Assembly: GCF_003369915.1 (NCBI RefSeq)
Contig: NC_046673.1
Coordinates: 9,160,001-9,224,000, forward strand
DNA: 64,000 nucleotides
Origin: Drosophila miranda
Taxonomy: Eukaryota > Arthropoda > Insecta > Diptera > Drosophilidae
Direction of reading: 5' to 3'
Position numbers and translations under genes: made by a program. Of the stretch, positions 1 to 14,494 are shown piece by piece (position 1 is the stretch's first letter; each line of letters opens with the position of its first letter). The notes under the pieces are model-generated. The model was not told where the DNA came from. It ran no database searches and saw only the letters and a list, made by a program, of their open reading frames with translations.

Positions 1-518
1 TTTGTTTTTGTTTTTGTTATGTCTTCACTCGTGGATACCCTCGCAAAGGGTAATATTATTTTAAGATCGGATATGTACGGATCAGTATTCCTTACGGCTG
101 GCTAAGAATCCTCTGAGGACGTCCTTTCCACGCCGCCAGACACAAACGCAACCAAAAGGGTACCAAGGAGAATGACCGAGAATGCAAAAACAAAATGCAT
201 GTCGTGGACCGCTTCTGTAAATAATTAACTTCGATACGCATGGCATGACTATAGGGTACAGCATAAAGGACACAGCAGAATGGGGGTGCTCAGTGAGGGT
301 ATGTAAGGCTTCGGATAACCGAAATTCGCCTTCTTTCTGGTTTTGTTGGGGGCTTGGGCTTTCGCACGTAAGCGGCGAGAATTATTTTTATGGGCCACAC
401 AAAAGCCGGGGCCAGAGCTAGAGCCACAGCCATAGCCAGAGCTTATCAACGGCGTGGGATCGAGAGTCTGGGAGGGGGGATGGGGGATGGATGGGACGTG
501 CCTGTGTTTCATGCTTAC

Positions 519-749
519 CTGTAGCTCAGCCTCCAGCTGATTGGTGTGACCAGCCAGATTGGGCAGTGCGGTCATATTGTAGCCGAGGCCTTGGCAGGCC
601 GACACCGCTATTCGCTGACATTGTAATCCACTCGAGTGGTGATGGTGGTGGCCCGCCACTTGGCCGTGTCCATCGAGGCTGGAGCTTCCACCGATTCCCA
701 GCCAGATGCTCTGCAGGATCAGGCCCAGGGCTGTTGCACGAGCCAACAT
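519..749 (-). CDS. fz4: frizzled-family Wnt receptor, first coding exon (partial), probably frizzled 4
   Basis: This is a seven-pass Wnt receptor, of which only the first coding exon is in the window. The ATG at 747-749 opens a 77-codon stretch that ends on a clean donor (CTACAG|gtaagc) in phase 0. Residues 1-24 form a hydrophobic signal peptide. A linker with a five-histidine run follows, then from Cys44 the start of the frizzled cysteine-rich domain: Cys44, Cys52, then the family pattern GYNMTALPN with its N-glycosylation site. Membrane segments and the KTxxxW tail must be encoded below position 1; nothing frizzled-like appears in 1-518, so intron 1 leaves the window. The family call is firm. 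The paralogue (fz4 rather than fz3) rests on the X-linked neighbours Atx-1, xit, iav and pod1. Confidence 0.8.
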
Positions 750-3700
750 TTGTTCTTGGTTGTCGTGGTGCGGGGGAAGGGTTAGGAATATCGTATGGGG
801 GCTGTCACCCGGACAGAAGAGGATTTCAGGATCTCAGGGTCTGGATTAAACGGGCTTCATGGCAATGATTTGGCAATGTTTACACACTCGCGAGGGATCA
901 CGTGAAAAAAATACAACTAATATTCCACCAAGTTCTTATATACTACAGATATGGATTCCAAGCTCCTTCAGACCTGTTCTGAGTTTGTTCTTTATACGCG
1001 GGCAGAGGCACTATCCCGAACGATACCGGCATGTAGGGATTCTGGATATTTTTGTGGGAAATATCAAAGAAAACTCGGCACTATCTCTGGTGTTTCCATT
1101 TTCCAGCTTTCCAATTCCCCAGATTGAGGCGGCTATTGATATTGTATGTATATACATAAATATGTTTTCAGTAGTTTGATTTCAATTTGGATATTTTTGT
1201 GGGGAAAATTTACGAAACTGCTGTTCGGAGTTCATTCGACACTAGTTTTCTGTTGTTTCCCTGTCCGCGGCCCGTTCATTCATGCTCGCATTTGGGGGCG
1301 GCAAGTCCGTTTCTTTCAAATACGCCCGCCTTGAAATGTTGCTCGGCAACAAACGTGTGCTGCTGAGAAAAAAAAAAGGTATGGTCAACGGGCAGAACGG
1401 CAAGGAAAGCACAGCGCATGCAATGTCCAGCTCACCTTTATCTTCAACATGCTGTGAATGTTGACGAGGCTTGTAAGTCTTCATGGCATATTAGAATCCA
1501 AAATGGGGTGAGGTTCGTATTGCAGTCCGTTTATGTTGCTGGGTTTTCCCTAGCTTTCCATACCTTTCCATAGCCCAGAGACTCGAGTCGTGGCTCGAGC
1601 TCGCCTATGGCCATATGACACTAAGCCTTATGGGAAGGAGAGGAAGAGATATATGTACAAATATGCTCCAGCCTCCAGTTGAGCTAAGAGCATCGATTGT
1701 TACACTTTTTAGATCGAATTTTGCTGTCTGGCTGGGCGAGCGTGTTAGAATTGGTGCTGGGCGATGTGTCTGGAGACGGCTATGAACACTAATTTTGCGT
1801 TATGTCTCTCATGATATCTCTCTCTTCGCAGAAAGGTCCGAAAATTCTAGTGTCATAGCACCATTAGCCAGTTTGACCAAAACCAAATGTTGCAGAAAAT
1901 CCGACTCATGTTCTTAAGGCACCTAAGAGCAAGCACGAAGAGAGTTTTTGTGGTTCGCCTGGCTCGACCAGGCTGCGTTCAAGCATGTTTGGTGGTTGGT
2001 TGCCGTCACCTTTTAAATATTTGTTTAAAGGTTCTGGTTTTTCATTTGAAGAAAATTTTGAGAATGCTTTTGGCGCTTAAAAAGGTCGAATCGAAGGTAC
2101 GATCTAATGTTGCAAAGTATGTTGCTGGCAACATGGAAACTGTTCAAACGCGTCGAACATGTTCGATAGATTGCTAAACCAGTTTTTTGTCGCTTCGATG
2201 GAGCTGTTTTCCGTTTTTATAAAATTTAAACTATAACATATAATATTATTTTAAAAAAAGAATAATAATATTAAAAAAAAAAAAAACTTGATATGGCATA
2301 CACAAAAGTTCTATGATTTACATTTGGCCATTTCCCAGACGTCGAACGGGAAAGTCGTACACATTGCAAGTGATAAATAGGCCAAAATAAGACGGATTTT
2401 CAAAGTTAATTTTCTATTATAAAGTAGCTCTTGATTGGCCCTATAATTGTTGCTAAAGTCGATTATGGGCAAAAATTCGCTTTCGACATTGTTGCGATCA
2501 ACTGAACTTTTGCTTATTTTAAAAAGTTCAGATCAGATCAAAGTTAATAAAACTATATGTCAACTGGTTAAATTAGCTAAGGTTTAATATTTTTGGAAAA
2601 TAACATCGGTACAAAAGAATATGGAAATGTGTGTTTTTAACTTTTAATTTGTTGGCCTCGGTGGACTCGTAGCAAAAAACAGGGTGAGAATAGTAGATTT
2701 CCCAAAAATTGCCCTTAAAGGTTATCCCTCCCAATCCATATACATATACTTGTGTATGTGCATAGATATCTTCATATGTATATGTAAGTAATTCCTAAGC
2801 GACTGTCTAATTATTGGCTATTGGCATATCATCAAGATGACCATAAGCATGATCCCATTCGGTAGACAGGTGTTGAATGCAAACAATCCCATCCGTTTGT
2901 TTATTTCGTCTGGGGGGTCTGGACCGTTTTTGGGTCTGCAGCATGTTTCAATTATCAATTATCCAGACATTTGGAACACGATCCAGACCACTGTTCTTTC
3001 GTCGCGACGATATGTCTGGGAGGCGCGTCATATCATAAACACCATGGATCGTTTAAGCATTGTGTCTGCTTAAATCGCCCGATCAAATTTCCTCATTTTA
3101 GTTACTAATTTTGATGGAGGAAATTTTACTATGGCTTTTTGGGGTAAAGTCACACATCTATCATTGTACATTTTCCATTTTCCTATTAATTGTCAATGTC
3201 TGTGTATGTATGTATAAAACCTGTGGGTACCTATTGAACCTACATATCTGTGTTGATTCACCCGACCGTATGTCAGATAGGATGTCGGATCAGTTCAAGA
3301 AATCGTTTGAGGATCAGGAGTGCTTTCCCTTCAAGATGGAGCAAGGTCCATTAATACAAGGCTAATCGCGAAATGGGAGAACAAGAAAGAGAAGGGGCTT
3401 TGAGGATGTTGTGGAAAAGAAAGCATTCCGATTCTCTACAAACCGGAACACTTGAAGGATACACCGATGATCAACGTTCTACGAATAATACTAGGTAATA
3501 TTAATTTATTGCATCTGCTCATGGTCTCATGCCTCACCTTTTTTGAACACACCCTGTTCTCTGTACGTGTATGGTGGGGAAATTCGATCGGCAACAACGG
3601 CAGCGGCCAGCCAACCGCAACAGCCGGGGGCAGGGTGGTGCGACTGCAGGGGGAGCTGGGGTAAATGCAATTGAACACGGCGACCACCACACGTTGTGGC

Positions 3701-5849
3701 TGCAGTTGCAGTTGCAGCGACTTTGACTTGGACGGGCGGCAAATGTCGGCAATCTTTGATGTGTGCTTTGATTTCCGGCAGCGAGATAAGATTTTTGTTC
3801 TGCCTTCTCCTCCTCCTCCCCCTCCTCCAGCTCCAAGTTTTGCTGCAGCTCCAGCTCCTGCTCCTCCTCATTCTTTTTCTCGCATTATTTTTGTTGCTGC
3901 TGCTCCTTGCCTTTGGCTCTCATTCTCCTCCCTTTCCTCACGATCTTATTTTTTGCAGAGAAAATAGCAAAATCAACAACGAATTGCAGTGAGTTATGGA
4001 AGGTATGTAGATGTTAGATGGCCCACCTGTTTCCCCCTCCCCATCTCACTCTCTCCCTATCTCTTTGACACTGATCCTTTTCCAGTTTCCTAGTTCCAAA
4101 ATTACGCTCAATTGGAAATAAATCGGTGCGCACTTCCGTACGGCTCTTCCATTTCTCTCTCTCCCTCTCCCTCTTTCTGTTTCTGTTTCCCAATTGTCAC
4201 AGCAGCTAATCCTCCATGTAAGCAGTGCCCAAGAAGAACGAGCAAGAGAGAGAGAGAATTTGTGTTTATTTTGGAAGTGCGCACGTAAAAATATCTTCAA
4301 AGAGAATCGATTTGACTGGAAGTAATCTGGAAAGAAGTGGCTGGCCATATAATAGCTAATGGTAAGCACCCATACGATACCCATAGCCTACCCCAGCCCT
4401 GCAGCAGCGGATCATCTTTTGTTTACACTCTCTATTCTGTTTTCACATTCTTCTTTCGGGGGCTCAAGAGTGTCTCTCTTAAGTGTCTCGCACCGTTTGA
4501 GGATCGATCGTCGGGGATCGCTTTGGATTAAACCAATTGTGGTAATGGGGGATCGTTGTTCTCTACTGTTTGCACAGGGTATTATGATTTTGACCGGATG
4601 TTTGGAATACTTAACTGAGCTTATGCTAAATGTGGATCATTTATTATATGTATGTATTCCCAATGCCACATTAAATTCCAATTATCTTTTAACCTATTCG
4701 TATAGACTCTGCACTTTTAGTACCTTTTGTTACCTATAAAGAGAGTTGAGTTTGTTAAATGAAATTAGTACCAGAATGAGTACAACAATTGCCTATCGTC
4801 ACTCATCTTTAATCGCAATTCTCAGAGAGGATCGAGGACCCTCGCTGTGTCTTCAGGCCCAGGTTTCAAGTTCTAGTTGAGCCTTTCTTTATTTATTTTT
4901 CTCTTTTCCTTAAGAGCATTAAAGATGGACTAGTCTTAAGTAAATTGTTTTCCGATGAATCGTGGGAGCAAATATAATGAATCTGAATTTTCCCAAATGG
5001 TTTTATTCTGTGCATTGTACGAGTCCTGTTCGAGTTCAGTGATATCCAGTTCTGTGGACAGTTCCCATAGCATCTGTCAATCCCCATTCCCATTCTATGC
5101 ACTGACTTTATGCACACATCTCAAAGTGGAACCGCGATGGGGATTTGCCCATCCGTTAAGCGCTGTCAACATGGAAAACGATCATATTTTCCACACCGCT
5201 TCGCCGTCACAGTTTCCGTCCTCGTCTTCGACTCCGACTTCGACTTGGGTCTGGCTTCACGTTTGCTGGAGTCTTTGATTTGTTTGCGCTTTTCCGATTC
5301 TGCATGGCTTTTCCCCCCTGGCATTTCCCGCGATGTTTGACAAAGATACATATGTATGTACGTTGGACGATCCGATCCGATGCCATCGGAGTGGATGTCC
5401 GACCGACCAACCGGCCCGCTCTCCCACATTCGTCTCGGGTTTGACTCTGACTCTGCCTCTGCCTCTGCCGTTGGTCTCTGGTCGCTGGGTGCCTGTGTAT
5501 GTGTGTCTGTGTGTGTGTGAGCCATTAACTAGTTTTCTGGTCGGCCGAGTTCAAACGCGCTTATTAATCTCTGGTACTTGTGTTTAGTACTTTTAAATAC
5601 GTTTTGAGTACTTTATTCAGTATGCTTGATGTTTCGCCGCCGCTTCGAGTCACGATGTTTGTATGCTACTCTCCTCATCCTCATCCTCAGCTCTTCCACT
5701 CTTCCACTCAGCCTTAGCCACTCTCGTCTCCCTCCTCCATCGTCCATCCACCATCAACCCGATTCGTTTCTACATTTTTTCCCCCGTTTTTTACCTTTCG
5801 CGAATTGGACGCGCGTCAATATTTATTTTATTTATCTTTTGATTTGCTC

Positions 5850-6446
5850 CACACTGAGAGAAAAATGGATCATAAATGGAAGTACACAAGTTTTTAAATT
5901 TTTAATTTCATCAACTTAAATTTTTATGCTACAGCTAACGAGATAATGAAATCTAATCTCTGTTTTGTAAATGGCGGCAAGGGCCGCGGCTCTACTTTTA
6001 TTGCCGATTCTCAGACTGTATATATGTAGGCTTATGATTTATATAACTAATACAATACGATATATATTTTATATATGCTACAACACCCGCCATAATAAAT
6101 CTATATGATATAATAATATAATATAGTGAAATATAATATATAATAATAAATATAAATAAATAATAATAATATATAATAATATAATATAAAATAATAGAGA
6201 TGTATTGATTTGAGATGTATGTAAGTAAAAATATATAAAATTTAGAATGGAGAATTTTTATTTTAGTGGGACAATTATGTATTTCAAGTATGAAAACCTA
6301 TTTATCTTAAGCTAGGGGGCAAGCACCCTGCCCACCCCAGCGTAACATATTGACGACGACACCGACGACTACGGCGTAGTCATGTTCTATAAATATTTAA
6401 ATCTATGTGAAAATGTAAAAATTTCAGGGCTATTTTCTCTGGGTGT
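5850..6446. repeat. AT-rich MITE-like element with similar inverted ends
   Basis: The segment starts with CACACTGAGAGAAAA and ends with TTTTCTCTGGGTGTAT, which are imperfect reverse complements, and its interior is almost pure A/T. A 22-bp interior string at 5,946-5,967 recurs exactly at 57,554-57,575, followed by another TTTTCTCTGGGTG end near 57,736. No coding capacity is seen. Non-autonomous DNA element is an inference; no target duplication was identified. Confidence 0.4.
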
Positions 6447-9400
6447 ATACACGGATCTCCTACTGCCCTGGTGGGGAGGGGACCAGGGAATACGCATGGA
6501 ATATCTGCATTTGTACATACACCCTCGAACCGGGCGCCTGCAATTCAATATGCCTGGACTCCCCGGCGGGATTTCCCAGTTAACATGGAGCCATGGAGCC
6601 ACTCTTTATGCAAAGATACATTTTCCAGGGTAAGCGCTGTACTCCCTTTAGTCACACGTCATGCGGCAGCCCCCTCAGTGGCACCCAGAACAGGAAGACC
6701 TTGCACTTAGCCACATTCGATGATTCCTTGACTCTGTTTTAAATGAAACTATATAGTAAATATTCAATAATGTGGGAAATAATACAATCAGTGGATATAG
6801 CCCGATAAACAGCTGTTTTTCCAGCCACAAGTGCCAGTCACGTGGTGTACAACATAGGCGACTGTGGATGTGCTGCTAGTGAAACTAAGGTACTACATAT
6901 GTAGATCAAGAAATATCATGTATTATCAGATATTAGGGGGTATCCGATAGTTCGCAATGTGCGTGTAAACTTCATACTTGATGGATTTGCCTGTCGCTTT
7001 GTTTGCTTCTCGTTTTGAAGAAGCCATAGGAATAATGCGATAATTACAATGCCAAGAATCATTCGGCCCAGGTAGGTGGTAAGGGGAGTCGTGTGAATTA
7101 CAGCGGCTCAGTCCAAAGGAACAGACGAAAGTCTTAAGTTACTTGTCGGACAAGCGAGTGGTCATGGGCAGGGGCAGGGACAGGGGCAGCGGCAGGGTCC
7201 AGGGATTAGGCGGCAATGAAGGAGAGGAGTCTCTTCTGTTGTTGTGCCCACCAATAGGGGGATAGACGGTGATCTGTTACTATTTAAAGTACAGCAAACA
7301 CCAGCCGCATAAATCTCTCACCAGGGAGTGGGTGTGGAAGAAACCCAGTCACAACGTGATAGATGTCTTCGATATGGGTATTAGTTCGATAAGCATACAT
7401 ATGTATGTACATATATGTATGTGGACAGTATAAGTTTCACTTTAAAGATTAAAGAGAGCCTGCGCTCAGGGTTAAGTGATTGAGAAATTATTTCATCTCT
7501 TTAGACATGAGTACATTAAATATTGGGACGTTGACTGCACCATCAGAGGGGCGCTGCTGCATTAAAGATGTGATCAGACTATATCACAAAACCAACACTG
7601 AATGAGAATGAATTATGCATTTTGATTTTCTTGAACAATGTACATACATACATATATGCATAAACGATTCTTCTCGAAGGTCCACAGAGTTTACCACTTT
7701 TGTAGGCCAGTTCCCCTCATATACCTGTACGTGTATAATAGATTAAGCTCCTGCAAGTTGTTGAGCACTGTGAGGTTATTTGATAGGCCTAATTGAAGGA
7801 CTTATACATTTCAGATCATCCTTGAGCTGCTTGAAGCTCTCGCTGTTGGGAAACTGATATGCAGGCGGCCACAGGCACAACAGACAGAACAAGAGGGCTG
7901 GCATAAGGACTGCGGTAGACGGAGGACGGAGATGGAGACGGGGACGGGTAACGAAGCCTGGCGCTAGTCCAGGTAAAAGCCAAGACCCGCAAAACAACAA
8001 TACTCCTCAGCCCAGTTCCAGCCTCAGTCCAATCCCAACAATAAAAATACGACGGAAAGTATACAAAAAAGTACAAAAACAAACAAAAATCTCGAATACA
8101 AAAATTCGAGAAAAAAAACTTTGCTAAAAGCCCATGAAAAACCAATAAAGGAAGACTCGATTTTGATACTCTTTCTAATGCAGCTTAAGGGATCAAAAAT
8201 GTTTGAGTTCAGAAAGAAAGGTCTGGATTGTTATAGAGACTTATCAAGTATTGTGGATGTTAATTGGACATTGTGGCGGGTATAATGGTATTATGGCTCC
8301 GAAAAAAACATTTCGAGCTTCTAATAGTACGAACATTTTAAGTATATTGAGCCTATTTCAGACGCGTGAAACGAGTTCGCAAAACGATTGCGTATATGCA
8401 ACATAAGGGAAACTAAAACTAAGTTATTGTAGAAAAGATAACTTGAAGATCGTTCTTGATCGTTCCCATACTTTATGTCCCATATTTCATGCTGAAATTG
8501 TGTTCGAGTAACACTACCGATCCAATGATGTTAATTCTTAGACTTAAAAAGGTAAATAAAAATGATCAATTTGATCAGGATCTTAAGTGAATCCTTCTGA
8601 TCAAAAATTGTATACCCTCCATCGGTAAGGGTATAGAAAAAGCTCAGGAACTACTTCAGGCATAACCCAATATGATCTCTTTTGTGCGCGGCCCTAGACA
8701 ATCGTCTATAGGGTTGGCGGATGGAAAGGAAGGCGCGCCGAAAATAATTTGCCATATCCTGGCAAGCGGAACGGAACAGGGCCATACCGTCGTATGGGTA
8801 TGAAAAGGGGGAGAGATAAGAGAGCTCGAGAGCCGAGGGAACTTTGTCGGCAAAAGATGAAAGCAGAACTGGGGTGCTAATAAAGTTGCCCACAAAGAAC
8901 TTTGATCCATGGCCCAAAGAGGGGAGCGGTAAGCATCAAGCGGCAAACGTGAAGCGGGGGAAACGATCATCGTATGCACTCGAAACTCCGGCTACAGGCT
9001 CTCTCTGCTCTGTAGTGTGGTGTAGGTGCTAATTTAGCGACCCCACACACACAGACAGACAGACAGACGGAAAGACCGACTGGCAGGGTGGGGGACACGC
9101 ATACAGGATTTCCATTTTCAACAGAAATGAACTTCAGATAACAGACTAAATGTCAAAATTATCAACACACTCGATGCCCAATTAACCCATGGTTGGCCCT
9201 TGGCACCACTAAAGCAAGAAAACTGAAAGCCACCATGGCTCCAAGGGGCATTCCAAGGAAGAAGTCCTCGAAATTAGATTGGTCTTTAATTAACCCCCTG
9301 TGGCAAAGCCTGACAGATTATTTCATTGAATCATAATTTTCCTAAAAAAGTGTGTTTCCACGGCTTATGCCCGAGAATGCAATAACAAAATACACGCCGT

Positions 9401-11819
9401 GATTAAGTCACATGCGAGCGCATCGCTGTTTTAGATAGTTAAAAAATACACTTAATTTATTGCTATTACTGATATTGTAATTATAAATTAAATTTCAAAG
9501 AAAATTATATACAAAATTGTAGTATTTGACGATTTGATTACGAAAATGATATTTTCGAGTTAGTAAATAGAATATATATTGTAGAATCTTTACCTTTTAT
9601 ATTCCATTTTTATCCGTTTGTCGGCCGAACTCGATATTTGTACAGAAATATACACTTCATATGGGTTTAATATTTTTTTATGTCTTTCAAGAAGGAGATT
9701 TATATTTTAGTTTTTAATAAAACTATTTCGTATTGCAAATACCCGACACTCTTTAATGGGTTAAACCCGGCGATGTGGGCTCAAGTCTTTGGGTATTGAA
9801 GATTACAGATGGAGCGAGGATGAGGATGTGGGGATATGGGGAGCCCAGACAAAGTGCAAATATGTGTTGGCCAACCACAAAGCACACAGGCACAGCACAG
9901 CACACACATGGCCAGATCCAGAGCCAGAGTCAGAGTCAAAGGGAATCCGGCTAAAAGCCAAAAGGGAGGAGGAGGAGGAGGAGGATGAGGCGCATCGCAT
10001 GGCTGAGTGGCGTGGCTCGCCTTACCTCGAGATGCCAAAGTGCATCAAGCACTAAAATGCAGAAAATTGAAACAGGCTTTTAATGAAATGAAAGCGCCGC
10101 GAGAGATGAGATGCCTGGATGGTTGGTTGGACGGATGCCGCAGTCTGGGTCTCGGTCTGGGTCTGGGTCTGGGTCTGGGCTATCGCTATCTCTGGCTGAC
10201 TGGCGTCCAGCCAAATGGAGATGGGCCCGCCACGCGAAGATGGTGGCAAACCAGAGCGAACAAAAACAAAACAGGTAGGACAGGCCCATATATTCTGTGT
10301 TCCGACTAGAGAATGCCCACTGATCCGATGTGGGATTTCATTTGAATGGATAATGATACTTATATTTCGCTGTTCTATAGGATCTATAGAATGTTTCCAC
10401 CCCATTGCATTACTGGTAATACCATTTTTTGTCCACACGAACTATTCAATCGAATTTCATATCCCTTTCTCCCTGATATGAGTGGGCATATCTGGCCTTC
10501 TGTCAGTGCCATCCCATCCGTTCTGCTCTGTTTTCCATCAACGAACGAGAAAAGAGCAAAAAAATGAAGAACACAAAGAGTCAATTAATTAGTAGATGGA
10601 TCCACGATTATCGCTATATTAACATTGCACTGCAGTTGCAAGCGGAATTGTAGTAGTTGTAGTAGTCGATCCTGGGGCTGGGACTGGGGCTGGGGCTGTG
10701 AGTCGTGGTCGGAGAGTGGTCTTCCTTTTACTTAAGATAACGCCCAAAGCCGCAATGGAATCGGGCAGGCAGGCACACTGGAAGCTGGGGCGTTCATTAA
10801 ATGATAAGCGTGCGACGGCCAGCGGGGCAGCAGTGATAAGAGAGCATTTGAACTAGCCCGCTGAGCAGGTAAGAGAGCAACAGCAGGCAGGCAGCTGCCG
10901 GTTATAAATGATTTGCAAGTCTCTCCCACTCCCATCACTCTGAGTCCATATGTGTTCGCTCTCCCAATTGAAATGCATTTGAGAGAGCCACACGCACACA
11001 CGCACCCAGAGAATTCCAGGAACTGGAAGGCGTCTGAGGGCAGGAAAAAGAGAGAGCCTGTGGACTACCCAATACCTTTTCCATTGGACCGACTTCATTG
11101 GAGTTTTCCATCGAAAGAAAAACGTTTTAAAGTAATGAGAAACAGCGTTTCCTCCCCAGTGACATGGAGATTTCGTTCTTTTGCATGGCAAAATGTACAG
11201 ACAGTAAATATCGTCGGTATAAAGAAACTTGTTGGCCAGCTGGCCAGATTAGGCAGAAGAGGAGTGCAGTCGGGGCAGTCGAAGAGGGTGATGGCGAAAC
11301 AAGGGAAACAGAAGCTGTAAAGAGAAATATGATTTAAATACACGCAATCCTCGAGGCGCCACAGCAGGCAGCACTCCGCAGTCCCAGGTTCCAGTCTCCA
11401 GTCCCGGAGTCTTGAAATTTATGATGCAATTTACTTGCAAAAACAGAGACACACGCACTGGACCTGGAACTGGAAGTGGAACATCAGACAAATATCGTGG
11501 AATAAGTCTGTTTTCTTCTCCCCCTCTCTCCACCTCTCTCTCTCTTGCTGTTTTGGCAATGCAAATTATTGGCATCGATCAAATCGATTCCAATTACAAG
11601 GAAATACACATGAATGGGGAAAGGGCCCAGTAAATTACTAAATAATTATGCCTGGTGCAGTGCAAAAAAATTCTAGAAAATTACAACAGAGGCGGGTCAA
11701 TTAGAAACAATTAAAATGTACAGACATATGTATGCCTCTTATTTGTGTTGTTTAATATTAAGAATAGGATAGGTTTATTTGACTCATTTACATACAGATA
11801 CAATATATATAGAAACTTC

Positions 11820-12060
11820 ATGTCTGGTATCTTGATGTCGGGGCACCCTTTGCCTGGGCCCTGCCAGTGCTGGTAGGGTAGTACTCCCGGCCACCACCTT
11901 CCTTGAGATGGAGACCGAATAGTGATCGATGGCAGCAAAAACCCCTCTTTCTCCATGTTCGGACGGTAGCCGTCCCGGAGCATGCCGTCAGGCAAGATTT
12001 TAAAGATGATTTTCTAGTACTAGTTAGTGAAGTTTCTGCTTGTAACTAGTACCAACATAG
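11820..12060. repeat. dispersed repeat fragment (copy 1)
   Basis: A GC-richer island in AT-rich DNA that resembles 57,190-57,500. Both share a block like ACCCTTTGCC..GCC..GC.GCTGGT..AGTACTCC, followed later by ACTAGTACCAAC. On the minus strand both contain short Tyr/Trp-rich open stretches. Probably old fragments of one transposable element; the family is not recognised. Confidence 0.3.
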
Positions 12061-14372
12061 TAATAAGTTTATTTAATATTAATCCAAATATATATTTGGC
12101 CTAGTATATTGGCAAACCAATTTTAAATCTTGCTGTTCCTTACGCCGTCTACAGATTCTCTTTTTCTTGACAAGGGTTGCCCAAGATACGGCTATGGTAT
12201 GGAAAGAGAATACTAGTAGTAAAAAGAGTGGAGGTGACTGGACATGACTCATAGTCAGGGTGTCCAGGGGCTCGGGTCGAGGAAGCAAACAAATGATGAC
12301 TCAGGTTCAAAGATCACACAAAACTTTTAAGACTTTTTCCAGGTAAACGGAACCCCAAGCTCCCTATATAAAAAAAAACAACAAGAGCAACCAACCAAAC
12401 AACCCCAACCAAAAACGTAGATTTAGGAGTACAAAATCCAAAGAGTAAACCTTGTCTGGATTCTGGTTGAGGAACAAAAGATAGGAGATGAATGAATCTT
12501 TTGCGAAATATTCATTAAAGCATATTTGTAGAGGCTTGTGGAGATTTGAATATCCTTCCAGGGAGATCGTTTCTATCTCTATTTTTCCCAGTTTCAAACT
12601 GAGATACTAATCAGGAATACAATACGAGACATACCTTCTTAGGGCTTCTTAGCAAAGCTCTTCTGCAAGTCGAAATACCCTTTTCAAGGGAATACAAGAC
12701 GCAGGCTGCCGCTGCCGCACTCCGCAGTATGCCTCTCGTTGTCATCGTGCTGGCCGTGTCCAATGCGGCAAGTCCATGGTGCATGGTGTATGATGCATCC
12801 TCCTTCTGTCTCTCGGTTTGTCTTTTGCGTTTTTGTGCGAAATTATCCATTATGAGGCCTAATGCGCACAGTTCCTGTGTCTTCCAGGGATGGATGATAT
12901 ATGATAAATGCTGGCTGCAATGAAGAGCTCGGCTCCGCATCGTAAAAATTTAGAGAGGGGCGGGGTAAAGTTGCAAGTGAAGGGGCAGGGCAGGGCCGGG
13001 CGGCACGGTGGCAGTGGAAAGTCATTCAAGAATTTTCCCCCAGCATGGGAAAAACTGTGCGACAACAACAACTCAATTGCCGCAAATTGCTCCAAATATG
13101 GCCGGAAGACCGAGGACCATAAAATACACTCGCAGAAAACTCTTTGTAGTAGTAGTTTTATGGTTCTGTTGAAACTCCACAAGAAATATCTATGAAGTAC
13201 TTTTTAAAATACAATTTGTTCTAAAAGAATTTTATGATTTTTAGAAATTATCTCTGCAAATATTCGGACTTAATTTTGTATCTTTATTTTTATCAAACAC
13301 AATCATTTATTCATCGTGTAGAGATCGGGTTAGGATCAAGATTCAGGCCAAGATTCGAGCTGAAAATTGAATGCACGTTTTTTGTTCGGTTCCCCTGCCG
13401 CTCCATCGTGCAACCCTTTCCACTTCCCCCGCCATCGCATTCGTCTTTGGCCGCGTCTTGGGATCTTCCTCTTCAGCTTTGGGTGCTTCTTGTTTTTGTT
13501 GCTGCCGCATGAAATATTGCCCCGAGGGGCGGTTCAATTTTGATGCATTTACAACGTTCAGGGTGTTGGTAATTATAGGGACTTTATGTCTGGAAGTTTC
13601 CTTTATGATAGGGTTTTTACTCTCAGGTTTCTTTCTTCAGCCGTTCTTGTTGCTGTTGTATTGCTTTTGATTGCTGAATTAAGTCGGTCGAATTGTTGTT
13701 TTTTATGTTTTTTTGTAGGCTTTGGGATACGCCCGTAACCTGAAGGTGAAGGTAGAAACTGAAATCCATATGTACTCGTATGCAGGACAGATATGTATTG
13801 TGTGGGAGGGGGGAATACCCCAATTGAATCGAATGCTCAGTTGGGGCGGAAAGAGAATGGCAAGCAATTTAATGAATGCTGATCAAATGGAATACAACTT
13901 TTTAGCACGGATCGCACGTTTCATATGCATTAATTGTGCGTGTCTATTATTATATTCTTAGCATTTTAAATGATCAAATATCATTTTATCTATTTTTTAT
14001 TCTAGAACTGTTTTAGGTTCAATGAATCGTCGAATTCTGCATATTTTACAATACCAGAATCATTCGTTTGAATGCGCGCCAAGTATTCGTTTACTTTTAA
14101 CACTTTGAAAATATCGATATCGTTGGACTTTCGTAGTTACCATTATAATATATTTTACTGCCAAAGCTGGCCCCAAAATGTTTGTTTAAAAAATAAAAGA
14201 ATATGTTCATATGCAGTGACAATACAAGTGTTTTTGAATCGCCCGCCAACAATTAGTCCTTTACCACACTGAAAATAATCGTTTTTCGATCGAAATGCCG
14301 CAGAATCATCAATATGATCGAGATTTGATTGTGCAAATATGTAGAATTGGTTCTGCTAGTATTGATTTTCAA

Positions 14373-14378
14373 TTTATT
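14373..14378 (-). terminator. poly(A) signal of Atx-1
   Basis: Canonical AATAAA on the minus strand, about 117 nt after the Atx-1 stop codon. Confidence 0.55.
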
Positions 14379-14494
14379 AAGCAAAATAAACATTTTACAG
14401 TTAATTGAAAATATATGAGTAATCGGTCATGACAGCGATAGCGAGAAATCTATCGAAGCATAGCCACGTTCCTATGCAAAAGCTCCAAAACTGG

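Larger units (their letters stand above)
750..14494. other. long intergenic region with no recognised gene
   Basis: Upstream of fz4 and downstream of Atx-1 I see no conserved exon in 13.7 kb. The open frames here are short and low-complexity and lack splice-site continuity. The stretch holds an AT-rich element with similar inverted ends (about 5,850-6,446), a GGTCTG minisatellite (10,143-10,181), dispersed CATATGTA-type simple repeats and short palindromic repeat ends such as the one near 8,611. Enhancers of fz4 are plausible here, but nothing specific identifies them. Confidence 0.6.
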
